Assembly (NCBI GenBank): GCA_017559825.1
Contig: JAFYQR010000047.1
Span: forward strand, 1-41,317
Direction: 5' to 3'
From: Thermoguttaceae bacterium
Lineage (GTDB): Bacteria > Planctomycetota > Planctomycetia > Pirellulales > Thermoguttaceae
Length of the DNA: 41,317 nucleotides
Of this stretch, positions 24,833 to 33,185 are shown piece after piece (within the stretch, counting starts at the first letter, position 1; every line of letters starts with the position of its first letter). The notes beneath the pieces were generated by a model, which worked only from the letters and a program-made list of their open reading frames with translations, searched no databases and was not told the DNA's origin. A program made the translations under genes and the position numbers.

Positions 24833-24896
24833 ACCGCCGGTTCTTCGATTCGCCCAACCGCGCCTATTTTTCCCGCTTTAACGCGTTTCTTTGCCG

Positions 24897-27308
24897 ATGC
24901 GCAACGTTTTCCGTCCGAAGTCCGCCCCGACGCCGCGTTCGACGCCGTTCGTCGCCCCGACGACGGCGCCGCCGGGGGAACGTCGCGCCGAAAACGCTCC
25001 GCCTTTTCGTTCCACGTTTTTCCGCGCTCCGCTCGTTCGCGTCCCGTCGCCGTTATTTTTCGCGACGTTTTTCCTCGCCGCGTTCGTTTTTCTCGTCGGA
25101 AACGCCGGTTGCGCGACCTTTTTCGACCAAATTCGCCCGAACGAAGCCGACCGCCGTTTCGCCGCCGTGTCCCCTTGGGGCCCGAAACGGAGCCAAAGCG
25201 CGACGCAAACCCTTAAGGCGCTCGGCGTTCCGGAAAAAAAAGTTCGCGTTCCGGAGCTGGAACGGCTCCTCGCGGAAATCGACGCAAAGCCTTCCCCGGA
25301 GGCGGTTTACGCTTACGTCGAGTCGGCTTATCTCGAAGCGCGGCGGCTCGAAACGCGGCGCCCGGCCCTCGCCGTCGAAATTTACGCGACGGCGGCGCTC
25401 TACGCTTATCATTACCTCTTCAACCCGACGCTCCAAGAAAGCCGCCGATCGACGACGATGTTCGACGCGCAAGCTCGCGACGTCGCCGTCCTTTACAACG
25501 CGTCTTGCGAGCGGCTTTTGCGTCTCCTGTTGAAAGACTCGCCGACGCCGTTTCGCCCGGGTTCCCTTTGCCGTTTTCGCGGCGAATCGGCGACGCTAAC
25601 CGCTTACTGCCGCGTCGCTTCCGGTTCTTGGGCGCCGGAGGAGATCGAGTCGTTCGAGTTAGCCGCCGACCGCGAGGTCGAGGAGCTTTCGTTCGACTGC
25701 CGCCGCGCCGGACTCGGCGTTCCGTTGGTCGTTCGCCGCCGCGCAGACGCCGCCGTCGAGCGCCCGGAGGAGATTTATTACCCGACCGGCCTTCAGTTCC
25801 CGGCGACCGCGTTTTTGCGTCCGAACCCCGCCGCGCCGCTCGGTTCGATTCCGCCGCTCGACCCGAACGCCGACGTCGCCGAAGTCGACGCGGCCCTCGA
25901 CGGCGCCGTCGCGATTCTCGAAATTCACGACCCGCTCGTTTCGTCGTTCGCGACGGTCGGCGACTGCGCCGTTCCGCTCGAATGCGACCTGACGACGCCG
26001 CTGGCCAGCTACCTCGCGTCGCCGAACCAACTCGCGTTTTCGAAAGGGCAAAAGGGGCTTCTCAATCCGGAAAAGCTTCTCGAAACGATTCCGACGCACT
26101 CGCCGACGCGGGAGCGGACGCTCCAAGGTTTGTACATGCTCCAACCTTACGACCCGGCGAAAATCCCGGTCGTGATGACGCACGGGCTCGGTTCGTCGCC
26201 GATCACTTGGCTCGAAATGTACAATTCGCTGCGGAACGTTCCGGAAATTTGCGACAATTACCAATTTTGGTTCTACTTCTACCCGACCGGCCAACCGTTT
26301 TGGATTTCGGCGGCGCAGCTCCGCTCGGACTTGCGCGATCTTCGGGAAACGCTCGACCCGGCGGGCGACGCTCCGGCGCTCGACCAAACGGTTTTAGTCG
26401 GGCACAGTATGGGCGGTTTGATTTCGCGAATGCAAGTCGCGGAGAGCGGCGACCGGATTTGGCGGCGCGTTTCGTCGGTTCCGCTCGACGATCTCGATTT
26501 CGACGCCGAGACGAAGGCGAACTTCCGCGCTTGGTTTTTCTTCGAGCCGAACCCGTCGGTTCGCCGCGTTATCACGATCGCGACGCCGTTCTGCGGGAGC
26601 GAGTACGCCAACGGTTTTACGCAATGGTTGGCCGACCGCGCGATTTCGATTCCGAAGACGGTCGCGTCGGCGGCGGGCTCGTTGGCGGCGCTTCTCGAAA
26701 CGGACGCGTCGCAAATCGACGACCCGACGCTTTTAGAAACGGCGACGAGCGTCGACTCGTTATCGCCGAAGTCGCCGATTTTCGACGCTTTAGACGAGTG
26801 TCCGATTCCGAAGAGCGTCGCGTTGAACAATATCGTCGGCGTTTTGCCGTCGTTGGAGCGGCGTTGGTTCGCGCCGAAAAAGAGCGACGGCGTCGTCGAG
26901 TTTTGGAGTTCGAATCGGGACGACGTTGAAACCCAGCGCGAAATCCCGGCGGCGCACACGACCGCGCACGCGCACCCGGCGGCGATTTGGGAGACGAAAG
27001 AAATTCTCCTGCGCCACTTAGCCGAAGCGCAGCGGGAACGCCCGGACGTCTTCGTCGCCGAAACGCCCGTCGCCGCGCCGCAAGAAAACGCCGACGCCCC
27101 AATCGCCGTTGCGCCGCAAGAAAACGCCGACGAAACCGACGTTCCCGAAACCGCTTTCAACCGGAACGCCGACGACGAAACCGCTTTAGAGTTGGAAACC
27201 GACGCCCGCTTCGACGCGCTCCCGCTCCCCGCCGACGTCGAAACCGAAACAGCCGAAACGCCCGCCGCGCAACCAACGCGTTCGATTTACGGCCCCGCGC
27301 TAAATTGA
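24897..27308 (+). CDS. Alpha/beta-hydrolase (lipase/PGAP1-like) putative lipoprotein
   Basis: This is a protein of about 803 residues. A basic Pro-rich N-terminus precedes a long hydrophobic segment (PLFFATFFLAAFVFLVGNAG) ending in a lipobox-like NAGC, so it is probably membrane-anchored outside the cytoplasm. A helical region and a beta-rich region (about 70-400) come before the catalytic domain: VVMTHGLGSSPITWLEMYNS (oxyanion region), LVGHSMGGLISRM (nucleophile Ser at about residue 504), ITIATPFCGSEYANGF and, later, IPAAHTTAHAHPAAIW with the likely catalytic His. The acidic C-terminal tail contains the repeat APQENAD. Related proteins hydrolyse lipids or esters; the substrate is unknown. 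TTG 24891 is an alternative start. No good Shine-Dalgarno is visible, so it may be translated with the upstream gene. Confidence 0.78.
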   Translation: MRNVFRPKSAPTPRSTPFVAPTTAPPGERRAENAPPFRSTFFRAPLVRVPSPLFFATFFLAAFVFLVGNAGCATFFDQIRPNEADRRFAAVSPWGPKRSQSATQTLKALGVPEKKVRVPELERLLAEIDAKPSPEAVYAYVESAYLEARRLETRRPALAVEIYATAALYAYHYLFNPTLQESRRSTTMFDAQARDVAVLYNASCERLLRLLLKDSPTPFRPGSLCRFRGESATLTAYCRVASGSWAPEEIESFELAADREVEELSFDCRRAGLGVPLVVRRRADAAVERPEEIYYPTGLQFPATAFLRPNPAAPLGSIPPLDPNADVAEVDAALDGAVAILEIHDPLVSSFATVGDCAVPLECDLTTPLASYLASPNQLAFSKGQKGLLNPEKLLETIPTHSPTRERTLQGLYMLQPYDPAKIPVVMTHGLGSSPITWLEMYNSLRNVPEICDNYQFWFYFYPTGQPFWISAAQLRSDLRDLRETLDPAGDAPALDQTVLVGHSMGGLISRMQVAESGDRIWRRVSSVPLDDLDFDAETKANFRAWFFFEPNPSVRRVITIATPFCGSEYANGFTQWLADRAISIPKTVASAAGSLAALLETDASQIDDPTLLETATSVDSLSPKSPIFDALDECPIPKSVALNNIVGVLPSLERRWFAPKKSDGVVEFWSSNRDDVETQREIPAAHTTAHAHPAAIWETKEILLRHLAEAQRERPDVFVAETPVAAPQENADAPIAVAPQENADETDVPETAFNRNADDETALELETDARFDALPLPADVETETAETPAAQPTRSIYGPALN

Positions 27309-27328
27309 GCGAACGCGCCCGCTTATTC

Positions 27329-27402
27329 GCGTCGAGTTTTTGCCGACGCTCGCTAAAAATAAAACTTCTGAAATTTTAATTCAGTCGGGACGTCGGACGT
27401 CC
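27329..27402. other. Hairpin and palindrome between the hydrolase gene and the CRISPR locus
   Basis: GCGTCG (27329-27334) and CGACGC (27344-27349) form a short stem about 20 bp after the hydrolase stop, followed by an A-rich rather than U-rich stretch. Further on, GGACGTC-G-GACGTCC (27388-27402) is a perfect 15-bp palindrome that looks like an operator. Its position just before the promoter at 27422 is compatible with control of the cas operon, but no regulator gene is adjacent. Confidence 0.4.
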
Positions 27403-27421
27403 TAGGTCGGCTCAAAAGGTC

Positions 27422-27449
27422 TTGACGCCGTAAAATCTTCGCGTATCTT
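27422..27449 (+). promoter_or_regulatory. Candidate promoter reading towards cas9
   Basis: TTGACG (27422-27427) and TATCTT (27444-27449) are spaced by 16 bp. A transcript from here would have a leader of about 380 nt before cas9 and would run antisense through the whole tracrRNA. A weaker TTGAGG...TTTATG pair just upstream of cas9 (about 27782-27810) is an alternative. Confidence 0.45.
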
Positions 27450-27612
27450 ACAATTTAAGCGAGCGTCGCGAACTTTCGCCGCGGTTCGCTTTCACATTGT
27501 TCGCCGTCGAGCGATCAAGAAACAAAGTCCAAAGAAGAACGTCGGCTCGTCGGAATCGAAAAGAAAAGTGAAACTCAGAAACGCCGATCCCTAACGCGAC
27601 GGACGCTAAAGC

Positions 27613-27641
27613 AAAAAAAGCGTCGCACGGGGGCGACGCTT
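27613..27641 (-). terminator. Intrinsic terminator of the tracrRNA
   Basis: AAGCGTCGC (27618-27626) pairs with GCGACGCTT (27633-27641) around a 6-base loop. On the minus strand the stem is followed by seven T (27619-27613). Confidence 0.92.
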
Positions 27642-27719
27642 GAAGGATGTTTAGAACAGAAGCCTTCGCGGTCTAAAAAACCTTACTAAAACAAGCAAGG
27701 AATTTTAGTTCTGGTATAC
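27613..27719 (-). ncRNA. tracrRNA of the type II CRISPR system
   Basis: The minus-strand RNA of about 107 nt starts about 8 nt after a consensus -10. Its 5' part is a perfect 24-nt complement of the inferred crRNA repeat (27695-27718). A bulge region (UUGUU) follows, then UUUUAGU, which can pair with the first bases (GCUA) of the crRNA repeat. The tail folds into small stems (for example GGU...GACC and GAAGG/CCUUC) and ends in a strong terminator hairpin with a U7 run. It lies upstream of cas9 and diverges from it. The anti-repeat ends in TATACG rather than TATAAT, so it lacks the promoter carried by the array repeats. Its job is to pair with crRNA for Cas9 binding and processing. Confidence 0.9.
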
Positions 27720-27726
27720 GTCCGCA

Positions 27727-27754
27727 ATTATAACGCAAGCCGGACGCGCGTCAA
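27727..27754 (-). promoter_or_regulatory. Promoter of the tracrRNA
   Basis: Minus-strand TTGACG (27754-27749) and a perfect TATAAT (27732-27727) are spaced by 16 bp. The predicted start (about 27719-27721) falls exactly at the edge of the anti-repeat. Confidence 0.85.
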
Positions 27755-27837
27755 GGCGTTTAGAAAAAAATTTTTTGAGATTGAGGTCGGTTTGAACAAA
27801 ATTTTATGTTTAAACTCAAAATAACGAAAGGTAAAAA

Positions 27838-30800
27838 ATGAAAAATCAAGAGGGATTTGCGGACGGCGGCGCGTCGGGCGGTTATACGTTGGGGCTCGAT
27901 TTGGGCGTCGGTTCGGTCGGCTGGACGGCGTTGTTCGATAATAAACTTTCCGACGAAACGCTTTATATGGGCGTTCGCGCTTTCGACCCGGGAACGGACG
28001 GCGACCTCGACAAAGGCAAAGACGAGTCGCGAAACGTCGCTCGCCGAACGGCGCGACAGATTCGACGCGGGGTTTGGCGGACGCGGCGACGTATCGTTAA
28101 AATTTTCAACGTCTTAAAAAAAGCCGGGCTCTTACCTGAGGGGGAAACGTCGACGCCGGAAGCGCGGCAGGATTTCCTCAATCGGCTCGACAAAGAGCTT
28201 TTCGACGCGTATTTCCCCAACGCGGCGCGGGTCGAGAAACAAACGTTTCTTTACGCGCTTCGGGCGCGAGCGCTCGACGAGAAACTGACGCTTCCCGCCG
28301 TCGGTCGCTCGATTTTGCACTTGGCCGTTCGTCGCGGTTTTTTGAGCAACAAGAAAATTACCGGCGCGAAAAGCGAGAAGGAGAATAAGGAGGACGGCGT
28401 CGTCAAGGAGGCGATTTCCAAACTTAACGAGGAAACAGCGGCGGTCGGAGCGCGAACCGTCGGCGAGTATTTCGCGACTCTCGACCCGATGAAATACGGC
28501 GAGCGCATTCGGGGGCGGTATCTCGGACGCTCGCAGATTCAAGCGGAGTTCGACGCGATTTGGGCGTCGCAAGCGCGGTTCCATCCGGAAACGTTGACCG
28601 CCGAACTGCGCGCCGACGTTTATCGCGCGATTTTCTACCAACGTCCGCTGAAATCGCAAAAGGGCCTGATCGGGCGTTGCGAGTTCGAAAAGACGGCGCG
28701 ACGCGTCGAAAAAGGCGATCCGGCGTTTCAAGAATATCGCATTTGGCAGCGCGTTCTCGACTTGCGTCTTTACGATTCGCCGGAGGCGCCCGAATCGGCG
28801 CGACCGCTGACGCCGGAGGAACAAGACAAGGTCGCGGCTTTACTCAACGAGCAAGCGAAGGCGACGTTCAACCAACTGCGCAAAACGCTCGGAATTAAGG
28901 GGAAACCCGACGCCAAAGATAAAAAAGCGACGCTTTGGCGGTTCAATTTTGAAGTCGACGGCGACGGGGAAAAAGAGCTGCTCGGGAACCGAACGCGAGC
29001 GAAAATCGTCGCGGTTTTGACGAAACATAACTCGGCGAAAAGCGACGCGGAAATCGACAAAATCGCTCGGGAAATCCTCCTTTTCGAAAACGAAGAGGCG
29101 TTGGCGCGTCGGCTCCGCAAGATGTTTCCCGACTTCGACGAAGCGACGGCGAAAGAGCTGTCGGAAATTTCGCTCGAAACGACCCGAGCGAACCTTTCGC
29201 GGCGAGCGGCGGAGAAATTGACCGCGGCGATGAAGGAAAAACGTCTTCCGCTCCAAACCGTTCGGCAAGAATTGTATCCGAACGAACGCAACCAAACCGT
29301 TTTCGACTTCCTGCCGCCGGTCTTCGACGCGCTCGGCGACCCGCGCAACCCGGTCGTTTTGCGAGCGTTGACCGAGTTGCGGAAAGTCGTTAACGAGATG
29401 ATTCGCCGTTGGGGGAAACCGGCGTTGATTCGCGTCGAGTTGGCGCGCGACTTGAAACGCGGTCGCAAAGAACGGGAAAAGATTTTCTTTGAGAACAACA
29501 AACGCAAAAAAGAACGCGAGCAAATCCAAGAGAAAATTAAGGCGATTTGCGGACGAGAAGCGCGCCCGTTCGAAATTTTAAAATGGCGACTTTGGGAAGA
29601 GTGCGGCGGCGTTTGCCCGTACACCGGCAAATCGATTAGCGAACGCCAACTTTTGGGCGACGAATCGCCGGTCGACGTCGAACACATTATTCCGCTGAGT
29701 CGCTCGCTCGACGATTCGTTCGCGAACAAAACGCTCTGCTGGGCGGAGGAAAACCGCGAAGTCAAGCGCAATCAAACGCCGTTCGAATGTTACTCCAAGA
29801 AACCGCAATGGCGCGAAATTCTCGACCGCGTTCGGCGATTCAAGGGCGATATGCGTCAAGCCAAGCTGAAGCGGTTTCTGTTGGAAAAAATCGAAGAAGA
29901 CTTCGCGTCGCGGGCGTTGAACGACACGCGGTATATTTCGCGCTTGGCGACGAAGTATCTCGGCGCGTTGTACGGAGCGGTCGACGGCGTCGAACCGTCG
30001 GCGACCGACGAAAAAGGAACGCGTCGAATCCAAGTTTCGACCGGCGGCGCGACCGCTTGGCTCCGCGAGGAATGGGGGCTCGACCAAATTTTGGCGAAAA
30101 AAGGCGAGCGTCCGAAGAAGAATCGGGACGACTTGCGCCATCACGCCGTCGACGCGCTGGTCGTCGCGTTGGTCGGGCCGGAAGAAGTGAAAACGCTGAG
30201 CAAAGCGGCGGAAGCGGCGAGCGACCTCGGGTTGAAGCGGAATTTCTCGAACTCCGAAATCGCGCCGCCTTCGACCGCGACCGGCGAAGCGTTCTTGGAC
30301 GTCGTCGCTCGGGCGGTCGACCGAATTATCGTTTCGCACCGCGTCGACCGCAAAATTAGCGGCGCGTTGCACGACCAAACGAATTACGGCGCGGAGGAGA
30401 AGGAGGGCCGGCGCAAACATCGCAAACCGTTGACGGCGTTTAGCGCGAAGGACGTCGACGCGATCGTCGATCCTGCGATTCGCGAACTTGTTCGCGAAAA
30501 GTGGGAGGAAAACGGCGGCGACCCAAAGAAGTTCGCGTCGAACCCGCCGTTTATGACGGCTAGCGACGGGCGGCGCATTCCGATCAAAAAAGCGCGGTAC
30601 TGGAAGAAAAATACGACGAAAGGCGTCGGACGGTTCAAATTGGAAAAACAGCTTGGGCGACCGTTGAGCGAAAAGGAACAAAAAGCCCATAAGCGTTTGC
30701 GTTACGTTGAAACGGCAAATAATAGCCATATGGAGGTTTACGCCGTTCTCGACAAAAATAACGTCGTCAAGGAGTGGAAGGTTAACGTTGTTTCACGATT

Positions 30801-31164
30801 CGACGCTTACGAACGTAAACGGCAAAACGAGCCGATCGTTTGTCGCGATTTTGGTCCCGGCACGCGTTTTCTTTTCACTTTGGCGTTGAACGAAGCGATC
30901 GTCTTCAACGGCGACAAAATCGAAGCCCTCGCCCCGAACGGCGGACCGTTAAACGACGCGATTCGCAAAAGCGGCGAAAAGATTTACATTTTGCGCGGCG
31001 GGATTCGGCAGTCAAAGCAAATTGAGTTTCGCGAACATACGGACGGGCGAAAAAAAGTGGAGTCTACAAAGGGTTTAACCAAGAAAGACACGCAGTTTCT
31101 CGCTTCGGGTTTGCGCAAGCTCCGAATCGACGCGCTTGGCAACGTCTTTTGGGCGAACGAATAA
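27838..31164 (+). CDS. cas9: Cas9, type II-C-like RNA-guided DNA endonuclease
   Basis: This 1108-residue protein has the full Cas9 order. RuvC-I is YTLGLDLGVGSVGW (catalytic D21). The Arg-rich bridge helix covers about 62-90. A fairly short REC lobe precedes RuvC-II IRVELARDL (E534). The HNH domain has VDVEHIIPLSRSLDD with H616, N630 and N639 at the positions of SpCas9 H840, N854 and N863. RuvC-III is LRHHAVDALVVA (H769, D772). The C-terminal about 280 residues should form the wedge and PAM-interacting domains. All catalytic residues are present, so it should cut both strands. Size and the absence of csn2 and cas4 point to subtype II-C. GAAAGG precedes the ATG. It is the first cas gene, divergent from the tracrRNA. 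The PAM cannot be deduced from the sequence. Confidence 0.97.
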   Translation: MKNQEGFADGGASGGYTLGLDLGVGSVGWTALFDNKLSDETLYMGVRAFDPGTDGDLDKGKDESRNVARRTARQIRRGVWRTRRRIVKIFNVLKKAGLLPEGETSTPEARQDFLNRLDKELFDAYFPNAARVEKQTFLYALRARALDEKLTLPAVGRSILHLAVRRGFLSNKKITGAKSEKENKEDGVVKEAISKLNEETAAVGARTVGEYFATLDPMKYGERIRGRYLGRSQIQAEFDAIWASQARFHPETLTAELRADVYRAIFYQRPLKSQKGLIGRCEFEKTARRVEKGDPAFQEYRIWQRVLDLRLYDSPEAPESARPLTPEEQDKVAALLNEQAKATFNQLRKTLGIKGKPDAKDKKATLWRFNFEVDGDGEKELLGNRTRAKIVAVLTKHNSAKSDAEIDKIAREILLFENEEALARRLRKMFPDFDEATAKELSEISLETTRANLSRRAAEKLTAAMKEKRLPLQTVRQELYPNERNQTVFDFLPPVFDALGDPRNPVVLRALTELRKVVNEMIRRWGKPALIRVELARDLKRGRKEREKIFFENNKRKKEREQIQEKIKAICGREARPFEILKWRLWEECGGVCPYTGKSISERQLLGDESPVDVEHIIPLSRSLDDSFANKTLCWAEENREVKRNQTPFECYSKKPQWREILDRVRRFKGDMRQAKLKRFLLEKIEEDFASRALNDTRYISRLATKYLGALYGAVDGVEPSATDEKGTRRIQVSTGGATAWLREEWGLDQILAKKGERPKKNRDDLRHHAVDALVVALVGPEEVKTLSKAAEAASDLGLKRNFSNSEIAPPSTATGEAFLDVVARAVDRIIVSHRVDRKISGALHDQTNYGAEEKEGRRKHRKPLTAFSAKDVDAIVDPAIRELVREKWEENGGDPKKFASNPPFMTASDGRRIPIKKARYWKKNTTKGVGRFKLEKQLGRPLSEKEQKAHKRLRYVETANNSHMEVYAVLDKNNVVKEWKVNVVSRFDAYERKRQNEPIVCRDFGPGTRFLFTLALNEAIVFNGDKIEALAPNGGPLNDAIRKSGEKIYILRGGIRQSKQIEFREHTDGRKKVESTKGLTKKDTQFLASGLRKLRIDALGNVFWANE

Positions 31165-31249
31165 CGTTTAGCGAACGCTTGCGCGGAGCGTCGTCGAGCG
31201 ATTTTCGGCGGCGCTCCGTTCGGGCGCGACGCTAACAAAGGAGAACGTT

Positions 31250-31594
31250 TTGCCGCGCAAACGCTTTATTAACTCGGGATACGTCGCGATGGAACTCGTC
31301 GTCTTTTTCGATTTGCCGACGCGGACGAAAGAAGATCGCAAGAATTACGCCAAGTTTCGCAAAGCCTTGCTCGAAGACGGCTTCGCGATGCTGCAGTTCT
31401 CCGTTTACGCGCGTTTTTGCCCGAACGACGAGGTCGCGTCGCGACACAAACGCTACGTTCGCGACGCGCTTCCGCCTCGCGGTTTCGTCCGAATGCTGAC
31501 CGTTACGACGCGGCAGTTCGAAAAAATGGAAAACTACGTCGGTCCGCGCCCGACCGTTCCGGAGAAAGAGCCCGACGTCGCGACCTTTTATTAA
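31250..31594 (+). CDS. cas2: Cas2, CRISPR adaptation protein
   Basis: This 114-residue protein has the type II Cas2 signature: MELVVFFDLPTRTKEDRKNY (conserved Asp D21 in FFDLP), then FRKALLEDGFAMLQFSVYAR and VRMLTVTTRQFEKM. Cas2 dimers hold two Cas1 dimers in the spacer-integration complex. The start is TTG 31250, supported by AAAGGAG at 31237-31243 and by the N-terminal stretch usual in type II Cas2; ATG 31289 is an alternative. It lies 85 bp after cas9 and 146 bp before cas1, so the order is cas9-cas2-cas1 instead of the usual cas9-cas1-cas2. Confidence 0.94.
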   Translation: MPRKRFINSGYVAMELVVFFDLPTRTKEDRKNYAKFRKALLEDGFAMLQFSVYARFCPNDEVASRHKRYVRDALPPRGFVRMLTVTTRQFEKMENYVGPRPTVPEKEPDVATFY

Positions 31595-31740
31595 ACGCCG
31601 ACGACGCCAAGCGTTCTTTTCTCCTTATCGTCGGTTTCGTCGGAACTCGAAGCGGAGCCGATTCTTGGCGCCGCCGTTGAAACGAACGTTTGAACGAAAC
31701 CGATATTTTTTATCGCGACTCAATAGGAGAAACAGCGAAA

Positions 31741-32928
31741 ATGCAAGGACGAATTCTCGATTTTTCGCAAAACGCGGTCAAGCTCCGCGTTCGTTGCCGG
31801 CGGCTGCTCGTCTCGCTTGAAGGCCGGGAAATCGACGCGGTTCCGTTGGACGACGTCGCGGTCGTCTTATTGTCGCATCCTCAAATATCGCTTTCTTTAG
31901 CGACGCTTCAAGGGTTGACGGCGAGCGGCGCGTCGGTCGTCGTTTGCGATAAAAAATCGCTTCCGAGCGGTCTTCTTTTGCCGTTGGTCGGCCATCATTT
32001 GAGCGCGAAGCGCACTCGGCTGCAAGCGGAGATTTCGCGACCGTTGCAAAAGCGGCTTTGGCGGCAAATCGTTCGGCGCAAAATCGAAGGTCAGGCGGAC
32101 GTTTTGGAAACGTTGCGCGGCGACGGCGGCGGTCTGCGCGAGTTGGCGGCGGCGACGCTTTCCGGCGACTCGGACAACCGCGAAGGCGTCGCGGCGAAAC
32201 GATATTGGTCTAAACTCTTTGCGAACGGAGGTTTCCGACGCGATCTCGACGGCGGCGACCCGACGAACGCCGCGTTGAATTACGGGTACGGCGTCCTTCG
32301 AGCGGTCGTCGCGCGGGCGGTCGTCGCGACCGGGCTTTGTCCGGCGTTCGGGCTTTTTCACCGGAACAAGTACGACGCGTTCGCGCTGGTCGACGACCTA
32401 ATGGAGCCGTTTCGCCCGACGGTCGACGTTTGCGTCGCGCGGCTTCGAGACGAGAATCGCTTGACGCCCGAGTTGACGCTCGCGACGAAAGCGGCGTTAA
32501 TTCGCCAACTGACGGGACGTTATATGGTCGAGGGGTTTCAGGAAACGATTTTCGAAGCGGCGGCGAAGGCGGCGGAGTCGTTGGTTCGCGTTTACGCAGG
32601 CAAGGCGAAGGCGCTGACGCTTCCTAGTTCGGCGCCCCTGAAGCCGACGAGCGAGGAACCGCCGACGGTGAAAACGGGCGTCGACGCGAAGCCGACTCCG
32701 AGTTCGAGCGAAACGAGCGGCGAAGTCGGTTCGCAACCGGAGCGTTCAACGGACAACGTCGAAAACGCGACCGCCTTGACGACGTTAAAAAAAGGCGAAC
32801 AAGCGACGTTTGACTCGAACGACGCAACCGACGACGAGATCGATCTGCGGCTTGAATTGGAATGGTCGGAAGATTGGAACGACGATTGCGACGACGATTT
32901 GCGACTCGACCCGGAAGCGCCGTTTTGA
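31741..32928 (+). CDS. cas1: Cas1 integrase with a long acidic C-terminal extension
   Basis: This 395-residue protein has an N-terminal beta domain (GRILDFSQNAVKLRVRCRRL ... PLDDVAVVLLSHPQ) and the helical catalytic domain of type II Cas1. NREGVAAKRYW holds the metal ligand E148, and FGLFHRNKYDAFALVDDLME holds H207 and the acidic ligands. Cas1 integrates new spacers into the array. The conserved fold ends near residue 300 (ESLVRVYAGKAKALTLPS). About 95 further residues are low-complexity Ser/Thr/Pro and then strongly acidic (DDEIDLRLELEWSEDW), which is unusual for the family. ATG 31741 with AGGAGA at 31725-31730 matches the usual Cas1 N-terminus better than TTG 31690. Confidence 0.94.
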   Translation: MQGRILDFSQNAVKLRVRCRRLLVSLEGREIDAVPLDDVAVVLLSHPQISLSLATLQGLTASGASVVVCDKKSLPSGLLLPLVGHHLSAKRTRLQAEISRPLQKRLWRQIVRRKIEGQADVLETLRGDGGGLRELAAATLSGDSDNREGVAAKRYWSKLFANGGFRRDLDGGDPTNAALNYGYGVLRAVVARAVVATGLCPAFGLFHRNKYDAFALVDDLMEPFRPTVDVCVARLRDENRLTPELTLATKAALIRQLTGRYMVEGFQETIFEAAAKAAESLVRVYAGKAKALTLPSSAPLKPTSEEPPTVKTGVDAKPTPSSSETSGEVGSQPERSTDNVENATALTTLKKGEQATFDSNDATDDEIDLRLELEWSEDWNDDCDDDLRLDPEAPF

Positions 32929-32990
32929 GCGGAAACGAAAAATCGACACGCTTGGGCCGCGTCGCGTCGACGCGTTGAAAGGAGCAAATT

Positions 32991-33185
32991 TTGAAAAAAA
33001 CGAGCGAGCGACGGCGAAACGCGCGGTTTTACGATTGTTTTTTGTTAATTTTTCCAGCCGTAAAAAAAGAGACCGAAATCGTCGCGCCCCGTAAAAACAC
33101 GAGTGAAACGACAATTTCGGTCTCTCTAGCCCGCCAAAACTCAGGCGGACATTATACCAGAACTAAAATTCCTTGCAAGCCATAG
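32991..33185 (+). CDS. Possible small ORF after cas1 (doubtful)
   Basis: A 64-codon frame starts at TTG 32991 with AAAGGAG just upstream, the same TTG plus Shine-Dalgarno style as cas2. The product is basic with a hydrophobic stretch (FYDCFLLIFPAV). It runs through the array terminator and ends inside the first CRISPR repeat, so its second half is probably not selected as protein. It may be a remnant of a longer gene or chance. Confidence 0.2.
   Translation: MKKTSERRRNARFYDCFLLIFPAVKKETEIVAPRKNTSETTISVSLARQNSGGHYTRTKIPCKP
33061..33125 (-). terminator. Intrinsic terminator of the CRISPR array transcript
   Basis: An inverted repeat of 17 bp with one mismatch (33068-33084 with 33109-33125; arms AGAGACCGAAAT...) is followed on the minus strand by seven T (33068-33062). 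It faces leftward transcription from the array and lies between the convergent cas operon and array. A second small stem (CCGCC 33131-33135, GGCGG 33144-33148) lies just before it. Confidence 0.82.

Noticed and set aside
27838..31164. Transposon-encoded Cas9 ancestor (IscB-like) instead of Cas9
   Set aside because: Full length of 1108 residues, bridge helix, REC lobe and adjacent cas2, cas1, tracrRNA and array identify a real type II CRISPR locus. No transposase is nearby.
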